Numbered from the stretch's first letter, positions 9,208 through 18,386 are shown. The stretch is 64,000 nucleotides of DNA from Mucilaginibacter mallensis (GCF_900105165.1 NZ_LT629740.1:5394001-5458000), one strand, 5' to 3'. The notes: a model not told the origin generated them from the letters alone. Program-made: numbers and translations.

Positions 9208-9615
9208 TAGTGCTTTAAATTAACATACCAATAAAATTATCTGCTTTTAATTGCAATAATTAAACCAAAACGCTTGCAAATATACTATTTTATAAATCGT
9301 TTAGCCATTTATAAGTGCTAATGTAAACTTAATTACCAAAAAAACCAGTTAAACTTTATTAAAATATATTTAATTATTTATGTGTGAAATTGACAGTAAA
9401 CAATCATTTGATCGTTAAAATACTATCACGTTATTTGGTTCGATGATTTTGTATATTAATGCTCAATTTTATGAAAAATTAACCCGGCTAAAAACAAGCA
9501 TGATAAAACCGGATAGCATTTTTATTTTTAATAGGCTATTTTTGGTTAATTTAGTTTCCCGAAATGACATGATACCAAATCCACTCATCTCATTCTACCG
9601 GGAAAACAGAAATAT
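9208..9615. other. 408-bp divergent intergenic region
   Basis: Separates the minus-strand LacI gene from the plus-strand glycosyltransferase. It is strongly A+T-rich. It carries the lacI -7 box and cre-like operator (9265-9284) and a possible plus-strand -7 box TATTTTTG at 9537-9544, 72 bp before the glycosyltransferase. An open frame of 60 codons at 9443-9625 has no recognisable features and is not called as a gene. Confidence 0.5.
9265..9284 (-). promoter_or_regulatory. lacI promoter -7 box with overlapping cre-like operator
   Basis: On the minus strand TATATTTG (9277-9284) is a perfect TAnnTTTG element. It overlaps by 2 bp TGCAAGCGTTTTGG (9265-9278), which matches 11 of 14 positions of the LacI-family cre consensus TGWAARCGYTWWCW. 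A bound LacI protein would block RNA polymerase, so autorepression is likely. No clear -33 TTTG is seen. Confidence 0.45.
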
Positions 9616-10341
9616 ATGGCTCTAAAAAAACTATCAATAATAATACCTGCCTATAACGAAGGGCGCACCATCCATCTCATACTCGATAAGGTAAAAGCGG
9701 TATCACTGCTAAATGATATTACCAAAGAAGTGATCATTGTAAATGATTGTTCAACAGATAATACCGAACAGGCTATTGAAAGTTATATTTCATCAAACCC
9801 GGAATTAAACATCCAATACTTTAAGCACGATATTAATAAAGGCAAGGGAGCTGCCATACACACCGGCATACAAAAAGCTACAGGTGAATACCTTGTAGTA
9901 CAGGATGCCGACCTTGAATACGACCCGGAAGAATATAACGACTTGCTGAAACCTATAATAAGAGGCTTTGCCGATGTTGTTTTTGGCTCAAGGTTTATGG
10001 GCGGCAACCCGCACAGGGTGTTGTTCTTTTGGCATACCATCGGTAATAAATTCCTGACCACGTTATCAAACATGTACAGCAACCTTAACCTAACGGATAT
10101 GGAAACCTGCTACAAAATGTTTAATACCCAAATGATACAGTCGCTATCATTACAGGAAAAGCGCTTTGGCTTTGAGCCCGAGGTTACCGCGAAGATATCG
10201 CGCATACCCAACGTACGTATTTATGAGGTAGGTATCTCCTACTACGGCCGTACCTATGCCGAGGGTAAAAAGATAGGCTGGAAAGATGGTTTCCGTGCTA
10301 TTTATTGCATATTAAAATACGGGCTGTTTAAAGCTAAATAA
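9616..10341 (+). CDS. GT2 family glycosyltransferase, dolichyl-phosphate mannosyltransferase-like
   Basis: The 241-residue GT-A fold enzyme transfers a sugar from a nucleotide donor, probably to a polyprenyl phosphate or glycan. The nucleotide-binding start SIIIPAYNEG occupies residues 7-16, VNDCSTDNT is near 42-50 and the metal-binding DAD is at residues 97-99 (VQDADLEYDPEEY). EVGISYYGRTYAEGKKIGWKDG near the end (for example GISYYGRTYAEG) is typical of the DPM1-like branch. There is no transmembrane tail, so it is cytoplasmic or peripheral. It stands alone between lacI and the two-component pair, so the acceptor cannot be inferred from neighbours. Confidence 0.88.
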   Translation: MALKKLSIIIPAYNEGRTIHLILDKVKAVSLLNDITKEVIIVNDCSTDNTEQAIESYISSNPELNIQYFKHDINKGKGAAIHTGIQKATGEYLVVQDADLEYDPEEYNDLLKPIIRGFADVVFGSRFMGGNPHRVLFFWHTIGNKFLTTLSNMYSNLNLTDMETCYKMFNTQMIQSLSLQEKRFGFEPEVTAKISRIPNVRIYEVGISYYGRTYAEGKKIGWKDGFRAIYCILKYGLFKAK

Positions 10342-10428
10342 TATTATCCCACTATAATATTAGCTATCACTTACGTTACTGTACTATTGTAAGTATAATT
10401 GATATATATTTAATCATATTTTTTAAGC

Positions 10429-11112
10429 ATGAGCCAGGTTTGTTTGATTGAGGATGAACAAAAAGTAGCTGCATTTATTTGCAAGGGCCTTGAGGAACAT
10501 GGCTACACGGTTAAAACCGCCAAAAATGGCGAAGAGGCCAAATACTTAATAGCTACAGAGGATTTTGACCTGCTGATACTGGATATTATGCTGCCGGATA
10601 TAAATGGCATTGAACTTTGCCGGCAGATAAGATTAACTAATGCCCAAACCCCAATTTTAATGTTAAGCGCCCTTGAACAGGTGCAAAATAAAGTAGCCGG
10701 TTTAAAAGCCGGTGCCGATGACTACCTCATAAAGCCTTTTCATTTCAGCGAATTGCTTGCACGGATAGAGGCTTTATTAAGGCGGCAAAAGATAGTAGTA
10801 AAAGAAGATCATACTTTAGTGTTTGATGATCTGAAACTGGATACATGGAGTAATGTGGCCGAAAGGGCCGGCAACCAGATCACCCTTACCGCAAAAGAGT
10901 TTACCCTGCTGGAATTGTTCATGCGCAACCCCAATAAAATACTATCGAGGGAGTTTATTGCCGAACAGGTTTGGGGGATAGATTTTGACACGGGTACCAA
11001 TTTTATCGATGTATACGTAAACTATCTGCGTAAAAAAATTGAAAAAGGCTTCGCTAAAAAACTGATACATACCGTTATAGGCATGGGCTATACACTAAGA
11101 AATGACAGGTAA
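10429..11112 (+). CDS. OmpR/PhoB family response regulator (CusR-like)
   Basis: The 227-residue regulator has an N-terminal receiver with acidic pocket E8/D9, phospho-acceptor D52 (LLILDIMLPD), S80 and K102 (YLIKPFHF), then a winged-helix DNA-binding domain at about 130-225. The sensor kinase starts 3 nt after its stop and a heavy-metal RND efflux operon follows. This is the layout of cusRS/czcRS systems, so the phosphorylated protein probably activates the efflux genes. The 11-bp direct repeats at 12476-12530 are the obvious candidate binding site, since OmpR/PhoB proteins bind head-to-tail on 10-11 bp repeats. Confidence 0.93.
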   Translation: MSQVCLIEDEQKVAAFICKGLEEHGYTVKTAKNGEEAKYLIATEDFDLLILDIMLPDINGIELCRQIRLTNAQTPILMLSALEQVQNKVAGLKAGADDYLIKPFHFSELLARIEALLRRQKIVVKEDHTLVFDDLKLDTWSNVAERAGNQITLTAKEFTLLELFMRNPNKILSREFIAEQVWGIDFDTGTNFIDVYVNYLRKKIEKGFAKKLIHTVIGMGYTLRNDR

Positions 11113-11115
11113 AGC

Positions 11116-12474
11116 ATGAAAATAAAGAATAGGCTTTCCCTTTATTTTACCGCCATCAGTACCGTTGTACTGCTGATAGTTGAGATTGCCATTTGCATAA
11201 CCATTAACTCCATTATCAAATCCGATTTTTATAGCAAACTATCTGACAGGGCCTCCGTAGCGGCACAATTATACCTGGAGGCTGATGAGATCTCCGCAGA
11301 TTCACTTAACCATGTTAGGGGGCGTTACCTGCAGCGTTTACCCGACGAGGTGGTGCGTTTTTATGATGATAAGAACGCGGCTTCATTTATAACTGATAAA
11401 AACCAGTACTGGCCCAGCTCTGTCATTAACCAGGTGCGCAAGTTCAGGTCAATGGAGTTCTCAGAGGGCGCCAGGCAAACCGTAGGCATTTATTATAATG
11501 ATAACCAGGGCAATTTTGTAATACTTGCTTCGGCTATTGACCATGCCGGCAACAAGCGGCTGAACGACCTCGTTAAAGCACTCTCATTTTTACTCCTGAT
11601 TGTTACCATTGCGCTATTTACTGCAAGCCGCTGGTTTGCTCAAAAAACATTGGAACCTATTGATAAGGTAATTAGCCAGATGCGACAGGTGAGAGTGGGT
11701 AATCTTAGTCTGCGGGTTGACGAGGGGAACGGCAAGGATGAAATAAGCGCGCTCGCCTATAATTTTAACCAGTTGTTGGAGCATTTGGAGAATGCTTTTG
11801 AACTGCAGGAAACGTTCGTTATAAATGCGTCGCATGAGTTAAGGACACCCATTACCAGCATAATTGGTGAGATAGAGATCTCTCTTAACAAACAGCGCAC
11901 CACTACCGAATATGAGCAGGTACTGTTATCGATATTAACAGATGCGGAGCGCCTTAAAGAAACCATAACCAGTTTGCTTGAGCTGGCGCATGTGGACATG
12001 AACTATACCCATCCCGCATTTAAACCAGTTGCCATTGATGACCTGATATGGGAACTCAACGATTATTGGACCGCTCGCATTGGCAAGAGCATGTTTGTTG
12101 TAAATGTGCTGAAACTCCCCGAGGACCCCGATAAATTGCTGATACCCGCAAACAGGCAGTTATTAACTATCGCTTTAAATAATATTATTGGCAATGCTTT
12201 TAAGTTTTCTGAAAATAAAAAAGTGCGGTGCGATCTCTATGCCGATGAAAACTACATCATCGTAACCATTGCCGACATGGGCATAGGTATCCCGGCTGAT
12301 GAACTGGAGAAAGTTTTTGAATCTTTCTATCGCGGAGCAAATGTTAAAGGCTACCTGGGTAATGGCATTGGTTTGTATGTTACCAACAAGATCATCACGC
12401 TTTTTAATGGTAGTATCAGCGTTAATTCTATTCCGGGGCAGGGAACTAACATTAAAGTTACATTTGTACGTTAA
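11116..12474 (+). CDS. Membrane sensor histidine kinase (CusS-like)
   Basis: The 452-residue partner of the preceding regulator senses a periplasmic signal. Transmembrane helices lie near residues 12-32 and 155-171, flanking a sensor loop of about 120 residues, then a HAMP linker. The HisKA phospho-acceptor is H240 (NASHELRTPITS). The HATPase domain shows N-box N360 (NNIIGNAF), DMGIGIP and GNGIGL. The sensor loop has no obvious His/Met/Cys metal-ligand cluster, so metal sensing is inferred only from context. It is translationally close to the regulator (3-nt gap) and 74 bp before the efflux operon. Confidence 0.93.
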   Translation: MKIKNRLSLYFTAISTVVLLIVEIAICITINSIIKSDFYSKLSDRASVAAQLYLEADEISADSLNHVRGRYLQRLPDEVVRFYDDKNAASFITDKNQYWPSSVINQVRKFRSMEFSEGARQTVGIYYNDNQGNFVILASAIDHAGNKRLNDLVKALSFLLLIVTIALFTASRWFAQKTLEPIDKVISQMRQVRVGNLSLRVDEGNGKDEISALAYNFNQLLEHLENAFELQETFVINASHELRTPITSIIGEIEISLNKQRTTTEYEQVLLSILTDAERLKETITSLLELAHVDMNYTHPAFKPVAIDDLIWELNDYWTARIGKSMFVVNVLKLPEDPDKLLIPANRQLLTIALNNIIGNAFKFSENKKVRCDLYADENYIIVTIADMGIGIPADELEKVFESFYRGANVKGYLGNGIGLYVTNKIITLFNGSISVNSIPGQGTNIKVTFVR

Positions 12475-12475
12475 T

Positions 12476-12532
12476 TCTAATCCCATTCTAATGTCTCTTT
12501 AATACGACTCTAATACGCCTCTAATACCTTTG
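12476..12532 (+). promoter_or_regulatory. Five 11-bp direct repeats plus -7 box: candidate efflux operon promoter
   Basis: TCTAAT starts at 12476, 12487, 12509 and 12520, with TTTAAT at 12498: five units at exactly 11-bp spacing, in the gap between kinase stop and TolC-like start. The last unit runs into TACCTTTG (12525-12532), a perfect TAnnTTTG box 16 bp before the ATG. No TTTG exists at the -33 position; the repeats occupy it. This is the arrangement expected for an activator-dependent promoter bound by tandem OmpR-type regulator dimers. Confidence 0.7.
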
Positions 12533-12548
12533 TGCAAACAAATAATAT

Positions 12549-13835
12549 ATGTACTCAAAATTTGTTGGCGCTTTTTTAGGTATAAGCATATGGTGTATAG
12601 CCTTTACGTTTTCCGCACATGCGCAGGGAGCCACGAGCGATACGCTTAATATTACTATTCAGCAAGCCGAAGACCAGTTTCTCAAAAATAACCTTAGCCT
12701 AATAGCCCAGCGCTATGAGATTGATAATGCTAACGCGCAGATAATTACAGCCAAACTGTTTAATAATCCCGATTTTAGTTTTACTAACGGTATATATGCT
12801 ACGAATGTTAGCGAGGGCCCCGCTTATAAGGAGCAATCCTATGGCATATCGCAACTGTTCACCACAGCAGGCAAGCGTAACAAGAACATTCAGCTGGCTA
12901 AGCTGGGCGTTCAGCAGTCGCAATATCAGTTTTTTGATCTGCTGCGCACATTAAAATATACGCTGCGGAGCGATTTTTACAGTATTTACTTCCAGGAGGA
13001 ATCGGCTAAGGTGTATAACGAGGAGATCAGCTCTCTGGCTACCACCCTTAAACTGTTTAAGGAGCAATACGCTAAAGGCAATATTGCCGAAAAAGAGGTA
13101 CTGCGTATACAATCGCAACTATACTCACTACAGGCTGAATATAATGACCTGCAAACCAGTATTGATACTACCCAAAGTGAGTTTAAGCTATTGATAAAAG
13201 CCGCGCCGGGCGTTTATGTAAAACCTGTGGTTAATTACGATTTGGATGGTAAAGAGATAGTAGCCAATGTGCCTTATCAAAAACTACTTGATTCGGCCTA
13301 TGTAAACCGTTACGACCTGCGCTTAGCTAAGGCTACTGTTGATTATAATAATGTTAACCTGCTGGTACAAAAAGCAACTGCTGTTCCTGATATATCATTA
13401 TCATTAAACTATGATAAACTGGGCGCTTATGGTAACAACTTCCTGGGCGGCGGCATTGGTTTTTCATTGCCATTTTTTAACCGTAACCAGGGCGGTATTA
13501 AACAGGCACGCATTGCCATTGATGAAAGCAAGGTACAGTTGCAAAGCCATCAGGACCAGGTGGAGAGTGATGTAAACAGCAATTATAAGAATGCGCTGAG
13601 GCTCGAAAAGCTGTACAACAGTTTCGACCCATCCTTTAAACAAAACTTTACGCACCTTATACAGCAGGTATTCATCAATTATCAAAAACGGAATATCAGT
13701 TTACTGGAATTCCTCGATTTTTACGACTCCTACAAAACCAACACTATACAGCTTAATAACCTGCAGCTTAACCGGATTACTTCGCTTGAGCAACTTAATT
13801 ACGTTACCGGCACACCCTTTTTCAATCAACAATAA
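12549..13835 (+). CDS. TolC/CzcC family outer-membrane efflux channel
   Basis: The 428-residue outer-membrane exit duct of a tripartite RND pump has a signal peptide covering about residues 1-26 (FSAHAQ). Two outer-membrane efflux protein repeats follow, rich in long amphipathic helices (for example LQAEYNDLQTSIDTTQSEF) with the usual GGGIGFSLPFFNRNQGGIKQ-type segment (LPFFNRNQGGIKQARI) near residue 310. It is the first gene of a three-gene operon, with the adaptor starting 2 nt after its stop. The length is normal for CzcC-like proteins. Confidence 0.92.
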   Translation: MYSKFVGAFLGISIWCIAFTFSAHAQGATSDTLNITIQQAEDQFLKNNLSLIAQRYEIDNANAQIITAKLFNNPDFSFTNGIYATNVSEGPAYKEQSYGISQLFTTAGKRNKNIQLAKLGVQQSQYQFFDLLRTLKYTLRSDFYSIYFQEESAKVYNEEISSLATTLKLFKEQYAKGNIAEKEVLRIQSQLYSLQAEYNDLQTSIDTTQSEFKLLIKAAPGVYVKPVVNYDLDGKEIVANVPYQKLLDSAYVNRYDLRLAKATVDYNNVNLLVQKATAVPDISLSLNYDKLGAYGNNFLGGGIGFSLPFFNRNQGGIKQARIAIDESKVQLQSHQDQVESDVNSNYKNALRLEKLYNSFDPSFKQNFTHLIQQVFINYQKRNISLLEFLDFYDSYKTNTIQLNNLQLNRITSLEQLNYVTGTPFFNQQ

Positions 13836-13837
13836 TA

Positions 13838-14935
13838 ATGCGCAATACCTATAAAATATTAACCATAGCATTTGCTTTTTGCACACTGGGCCTTACGCTG
13901 CAAAGCTGCCATCATGCCGATGACTCGGACCAGAAGGATACTAAATTCCAGGTGACCGACACCTTGCTGAACAGTCTGTTGATTGATACAGTTAAGGAAG
14001 CAAATGCACTGTCAGAACTGACGCTTACCGGCAGCATAGCTCCCGACGAAAATAAAATGGTAAAGGTTTTCCCGATGGTGAGCGGTGTTGCACAGGATGT
14101 ACACGTACAGCTTGGCGATGTAGTACAGAAAGGCCAAACGCTGGCTATTATGCGCAGCGCTGAAATGGCTGGCTTTACTAAGGACTACATATCGGCACAA
14201 GCCGACCTGAGAAGTACAAAACGCACCTACGAAACCACTCAGGACCTATACAAAGGAGGCCTGGCATCTCAAAAAGATCTGGAGGAAGCGCAATCCGATT
14301 ATCAAAAAGCACAAGCTGAAAATACCCGAGCAGGCGCTGTTACTGATATAAACAAAAGCAATGGCCAAGGATATGTGATAAAATCGCCGATATCAGGCTT
14401 TGTGGTAGAGAAGAACCTGACTGACAACACACAGGTAAGAGCGGATAACAGTCAGAACCTGTTTACCATCGCCGACCTGTCGGATGTGTACGTGCTCATC
14501 AATGTTTATGAATCGGACATTGCCAATGTTAAAACCGGCGATCCGGTAAAGATCACCACCCTATCCTATCCTGATAAAGTATTTGATGGTAAGATAGACA
14601 AGATAGATAACATACTCGATCCTGACAGCAAAGTAATACACGCAAGGGTTAAAATAACCAATCCGGGTAATATGCTTAAGCCGGCTATGTTTGCCAATGT
14701 AAATATCAAAGCCAAATCGGGCGAGGACCTGCCATTTGTAAATACCAGCACCCTGATTTTTGATAATGATAAAGACTATGTTTTGGTGGTTGACGGCAAG
14801 GCGCATGTACGCATACAGCCGGTTACCATAGCCAAAAAGGTGGAGGACCGTGCCTATATCAGTACTGGTATCAAGCCCGGCGACCGCATCATAGCATCAA
14901 GGCAGGTGTATTTGTATGAATCGCTGAAAGACTAG
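13838..14935 (+). CDS. RND efflux periplasmic adaptor (CzcB/CusB-like lipoprotein)
   Basis: The 365-residue membrane-fusion protein bridges the inner-membrane pump and outer channel. The signal ends in lipobox-like LQSC with Cys24, so it is probably membrane-anchored. After it come HHADD and a barrel-sandwich/lipoyl half motif (VFPMVSGVAQDVHVQLGDVV, about residues 74-93), a helical hairpin (about 105-165) and the matching half (YVIKSPISGFVVEKNL), then beta-barrel domains. No extra C-terminal metallochaperone domain is present. Its position between the TolC and RND genes makes the role secure; the metal is not shown. Confidence 0.92.
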   Translation: MRNTYKILTIAFAFCTLGLTLQSCHHADDSDQKDTKFQVTDTLLNSLLIDTVKEANALSELTLTGSIAPDENKMVKVFPMVSGVAQDVHVQLGDVVQKGQTLAIMRSAEMAGFTKDYISAQADLRSTKRTYETTQDLYKGGLASQKDLEEAQSDYQKAQAENTRAGAVTDINKSNGQGYVIKSPISGFVVEKNLTDNTQVRADNSQNLFTIADLSDVYVLINVYESDIANVKTGDPVKITTLSYPDKVFDGKIDKIDNILDPDSKVIHARVKITNPGNMLKPAMFANVNIKAKSGEDLPFVNTSTLIFDNDKDYVLVVDGKAHVRIQPVTIAKKVEDRAYISTGIKPGDRIIASRQVYLYESLKD

Positions 14936-14939
14936 AGTT

Positions 14940-15038
14940 GATTTCGGATTTCGGAATTACGATTTCGGAATTTGATGATCACATAATAACAATTAAAAAA
15001 ATTAATAAATCCGAATTCGAACATTCGAAATCCGAAAT
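14940..15038. repeat. Word-built inverted repeat (unit ATTTCGGA)
   Basis: The left arm from 14940 repeats ATTTCGGA several times; the right arm (15007-15038) is its near reverse complement (TCCGAATTCGAACATTCGAA, then ATCCGAAAT). It fills the gap between adaptor and RND pump genes, so the operon mRNA would carry a large stem-loop here. Confidence 0.75.
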
Positions 15039-15043
15039 ATAAT

Positions 15044-18000
15044 ATGAATCGATTTATAAATAATGTCCTTTCGTTTGCATTAAAGAACAGGTTTTTTATA
15101 TTCTTTGTTACGGCATTATTGGCGGTAGCTGGGTATATCAGTTTTAAAAACCTGAGTATTGATGCATTTCCGGATGTTACCAACACCGATGTTACCATTA
15201 TAACCCAATGGCCGGGACGAAGCGCAGAGGAGGTTGAAAAGTTTGTTACCCGCCCTATAGAGATAGCCATGAACCCGGTGGAAAGGAAAACGAGTGTTCG
15301 TTCTTCATCCCTGTTTGGCCTATCCGTAGTAAAAATTAGTTTTGATGATGATGTGGATTATGCCTTTGCCCGTTTACAGGTAAACAACCACATTGCAGAT
15401 GCCGACCTGCCCGATGGCACCAACCAGGAAATTGAACCACCATACGGCCCAACCGGTGAAATTTACCGCTTTACCTTAACCAGTAACAAAAAATCGGTAC
15501 GTGAATTAACCACTATTGAAAACTGGGTTGTTGAGCGCGAAATACGTGCTGTACCAGGCGTGGCCGATATCAACAGCTTTGGCGGCGAGGTAAAGACCTA
15601 CCAGATAACCGTTGATCCAAAGAAAGCGGTACAATACAATGTTACTCCATTACAAATTTACGATGCCGTATCAAAAAGCAACGTTAACGTTGGCGGCGAT
15701 ATTATTGAGCAAAGCGGTCAGGCCTACGTAGTACGTGGCATTGGCTTGCTGAACAATATTGACGAGATAAAGAACATCGTAATTAACAATATAAAAGGTA
15801 CCCCTATTTATGTAAAAACTATCTCCGAAGTGACCGAATCTGCCCTGCCACGGCTAGGGCAGGTTGGGCGCGACAAGGACCCGGATGTGGTAGAGGGTAT
15901 TGTGGTAATGCGTAAGGGCGAAAACCCAAGCGTGGTTATTGCTGCCCTCAAGCAAAAGATCAGCGACCTTAACACTAAAATATTACCCGGTGATGTAAAG
16001 CTTAAAATGTTTTATGACCGTGACGATTTGGTGAGCTTTGCTACCGGTACAGTGCTGCATAACATGTGCGAAGGCATCGTTTTCGTAACCATCATCGTAT
16101 TCCTGTTCATGGCTGATTGGCGCACAACGCTTATCGTATCGCTCATTATTCCGCTGGCACTCCTGTTCGCCTTTGTTTGTTTGAAGCTGAAGGGCATGTC
16201 TGCCAATTTATTGTCGATGGGGGCGATAGATTTCGGTATCATCATTGACGGTGCCGTGGTAATGATTGAGGGCATATTTGTAGTGCTCGACCACCGTGCA
16301 AAAGAGGTAGGCATGGAGAACTATAACAAGCTGAGCAAGCTGGGCATGATAAAACAAGCCTGTTTGGTTAACGGTAAAGGTATTTTCTTTGCCAAACTGA
16401 TTATTATCACCGGCTTACTGCCCATTTTCAGCTTTCAAAAGGTTGAAGGTAAAATGTTCTCACCACTGGCCTGGACGCTGGGTTTTGCCTTGCTCGGCGC
16501 TTTGATATTCACCTTTACCCTGGTACCTGTAATGGCCAGTGTTTTACTCAACAAAAATGTAAAGGAAAAACACAATGTGTTTGTTGAATTTGTAACCCGC
16601 AATGCCATTAAGTTCTATAACGTTTGTTTTAAAGGGCGAAAGATCGTTTTCCCGATAGCTATTGTTGCATTAGTAATAAGCCTGGGCTGTTTCAGCCTGT
16701 TAGGTACGGAGTTTTTACCGGAGCTTAACGAGGGCGCCATCTATGTACGTGCTACGGGGCCATTGAGCACATCATTAGGCGAATCAGTTAAGCTGGCTGA
16801 TCAGATGCGCAGCATATTCCTGAGTTTTGATGAGGTTAAACAGGTAATGTCGCAAACCGGCCGTCCGAATGATGGTACCGATGCTACGGGCTTTTATAAT
16901 ATCGAGTTCCATGTGGATATCTATCCGCAGGACAAATGGAAACGTAAGGAAACCAAGGAAGAACTCATCCAGCGGATGCAGGAGAAATTAAAGTACTTCC
17001 CGGGTATCGACCTTAACTTTTCGCAGCCGATATCTGATAACGTGGAGGAAGCCGTATCTGGCGTAAAAGGCTCCATCGTTGTAAAAATGTTTGGCGATGA
17101 TTATAAATATATCGAAAGCCAGGAACAACGTGTTGATTCTATATTAAAAGGTGTTAACGGCATTACCGATCTGGGCATACTCCGTAATATGGGGCAGCCT
17201 GAGTTACAAATAGATTTAGACCAGGCTAAAATGGCCCAATATGGTGTTGTTGCAGCCGATGCCAACGCGGTTATTGAGATGGCCATTGGTGGTAAGGCGG
17301 CTACACAGATATACGAGGGCGAACGCAAATTTGACCTGAGGATCCGTTACCCTGAAGATTTCAGGAAAAACGAAGCATCCATCGGCGATTTACGCGTGCC
17401 AACCCTTAATGGCAATAATGTGCCTCTGCGCGAAATTGCCAGCATTAAAAAAATAACCGGTGTAAGTATCATTTACCGCGATGATAACTCGCGCTACGGT
17501 GCTATTAAATTCTCTATCCGTGGCCGTGATATGGGCAGCACCATTAAGGAAGCGCAGGATAAGGTTAATGCTGCCATCAAACTGCCAAAAGATTACCATT
17601 TGGAGTGGGCCGGTGATTTTGAGAACCAGCAGCGTGCCACCAAAAGGCTATCGCAGGTGGTGCCTATCAGCTTGCTCATCATCTTCTTTATATTATTCAT
17701 CCTGTTCGGCACATTCAGGGATTCACTGTTAGTACTTAACAACGTGCCGTTCGCTATAATGGGCGGTATCCTGGCACTGTTAATAACGGGTGTAAACTTT
17801 AATATATCGGCGGGTATAGGTTTTATAGCGCTGTTTGGTATATGCGTGCAGAATGGTGTGATCCTGATATCAAAATTCAAAAGCAATATTAAGGACATGA
17901 AGCACCATGAATCATGGACCTCATTCCCTGATGCGTTAAGGGCAGGCGTTGAAGACCGCTTGCGCCCTATAGTAATGACAGCCATGATGGCAGCCATAGG

Positions 18001-18175
18001 CTTGCTGCCTGCGGCTATGTCGCACGGTATTGGTTCCGAAGCCTCAAAACCACTGGCTATTGTGGTTATTGGCGGCTTGATCACCAATACTGTATTTAAC
18101 CTGTTCATCTTCCCCATCGCCTTTTACTGGACCTACCGTAAACGTGTGGAAAGCGGCGAAGTTGGCAGAATTTAA
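15044..18175 (+). CDS. Heavy-metal RND efflux pump (CzcA/CusA family)
   Basis: The 1043-residue inner-membrane proton antiporter exports metal cations through the adaptor and TolC channel. The typical start (FALKNRFFIFFVTALLAVAG) is followed by two large periplasmic loops and twelve transmembrane helices. Helix 4 carries DFGIIIDGAVVMIE with D396, D402 and E409. In CzcA the corresponding D402, D408 and E415 are needed for proton coupling. This motif belongs to the divalent-cation (Zn/Co/Cd/Ni) HME classes rather than the Cu/Ag class, which has an Ala/Glu-type pattern. It is preceded by a 108-bp gap holding an inverted repeat. Confidence 0.95.
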   Translation: MNRFINNVLSFALKNRFFIFFVTALLAVAGYISFKNLSIDAFPDVTNTDVTIITQWPGRSAEEVEKFVTRPIEIAMNPVERKTSVRSSSLFGLSVVKISFDDDVDYAFARLQVNNHIADADLPDGTNQEIEPPYGPTGEIYRFTLTSNKKSVRELTTIENWVVEREIRAVPGVADINSFGGEVKTYQITVDPKKAVQYNVTPLQIYDAVSKSNVNVGGDIIEQSGQAYVVRGIGLLNNIDEIKNIVINNIKGTPIYVKTISEVTESALPRLGQVGRDKDPDVVEGIVVMRKGENPSVVIAALKQKISDLNTKILPGDVKLKMFYDRDDLVSFATGTVLHNMCEGIVFVTIIVFLFMADWRTTLIVSLIIPLALLFAFVCLKLKGMSANLLSMGAIDFGIIIDGAVVMIEGIFVVLDHRAKEVGMENYNKLSKLGMIKQACLVNGKGIFFAKLIIITGLLPIFSFQKVEGKMFSPLAWTLGFALLGALIFTFTLVPVMASVLLNKNVKEKHNVFVEFVTRNAIKFYNVCFKGRKIVFPIAIVALVISLGCFSLLGTEFLPELNEGAIYVRATGPLSTSLGESVKLADQMRSIFLSFDEVKQVMSQTGRPNDGTDATGFYNIEFHVDIYPQDKWKRKETKEELIQRMQEKLKYFPGIDLNFSQPISDNVEEAVSGVKGSIVVKMFGDDYKYIESQEQRVDSILKGVNGITDLGILRNMGQPELQIDLDQAKMAQYGVVAADANAVIEMAIGGKAATQIYEGERKFDLRIRYPEDFRKNEASIGDLRVPTLNGNNVPLREIASIKKITGVSIIYRDDNSRYGAIKFSIRGRDMGSTIKEAQDKVNAAIKLPKDYHLEWAGDFENQQRATKRLSQVVPISLLIIFFILFILFGTFRDSLLVLNNVPFAIMGGILALLITGVNFNISAGIGFIALFGICVQNGVILISKFKSNIKDMKHHESWTSFPDALRAGVEDRLRPIVMTAMMAAIGLLPAAMSHGIGSEASKPLAIVVIGGLITNTVFNLFIFPIAFYWTYRKRVESGEVGRI

Positions 18176-18285
18176 TCCCTTTTAAGCTAATACCCCTAAT
18201 CTATATTTGTTTGTTAAAGGCGGTGCAACGTAAGTTGCACCGTCCTGAAACAAAGTTTGGTTTCCAACAAAAACTGTTCCCTTCC

Positions 18286-18352
18286 ATTGTTTGTGTCCTC
18301 ACAAACAATCTGTTAATATCCTGCTGGTAGCTGTTTGTGCGGACACAAACAG
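18286..18352. repeat. Two related perfect hairpins with TGTTTGTG stems
   Basis: Stems TTGTTTGTG/CACAAACAA (18286-18309) and CTGTTTGTG/CACAAACAG (18331-18352) share the core TGTTTGTG with different 4-nt loops (TCCT, CGGA), indicating duplication or selection for the stem. Confidence 0.7.
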
Positions 18353-18386
18353 CGGGGTGACGTTTATTCAATCTACCACCCAGACC

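Noticed and set aside
9443..9625. 60-codon frame before the glycosyltransferase
   Set aside because: A+T-rich, no motif, overlaps the next gene start by 10 nt and has no promoter of its own; most likely chance.
17593..18117. 174-codon open frame on the minus strand inside the RND pump gene
   Set aside because: It lies wholly antisense to a clearly coding, conserved sequence and has no recognisable motif; it is a shadow of codon bias.
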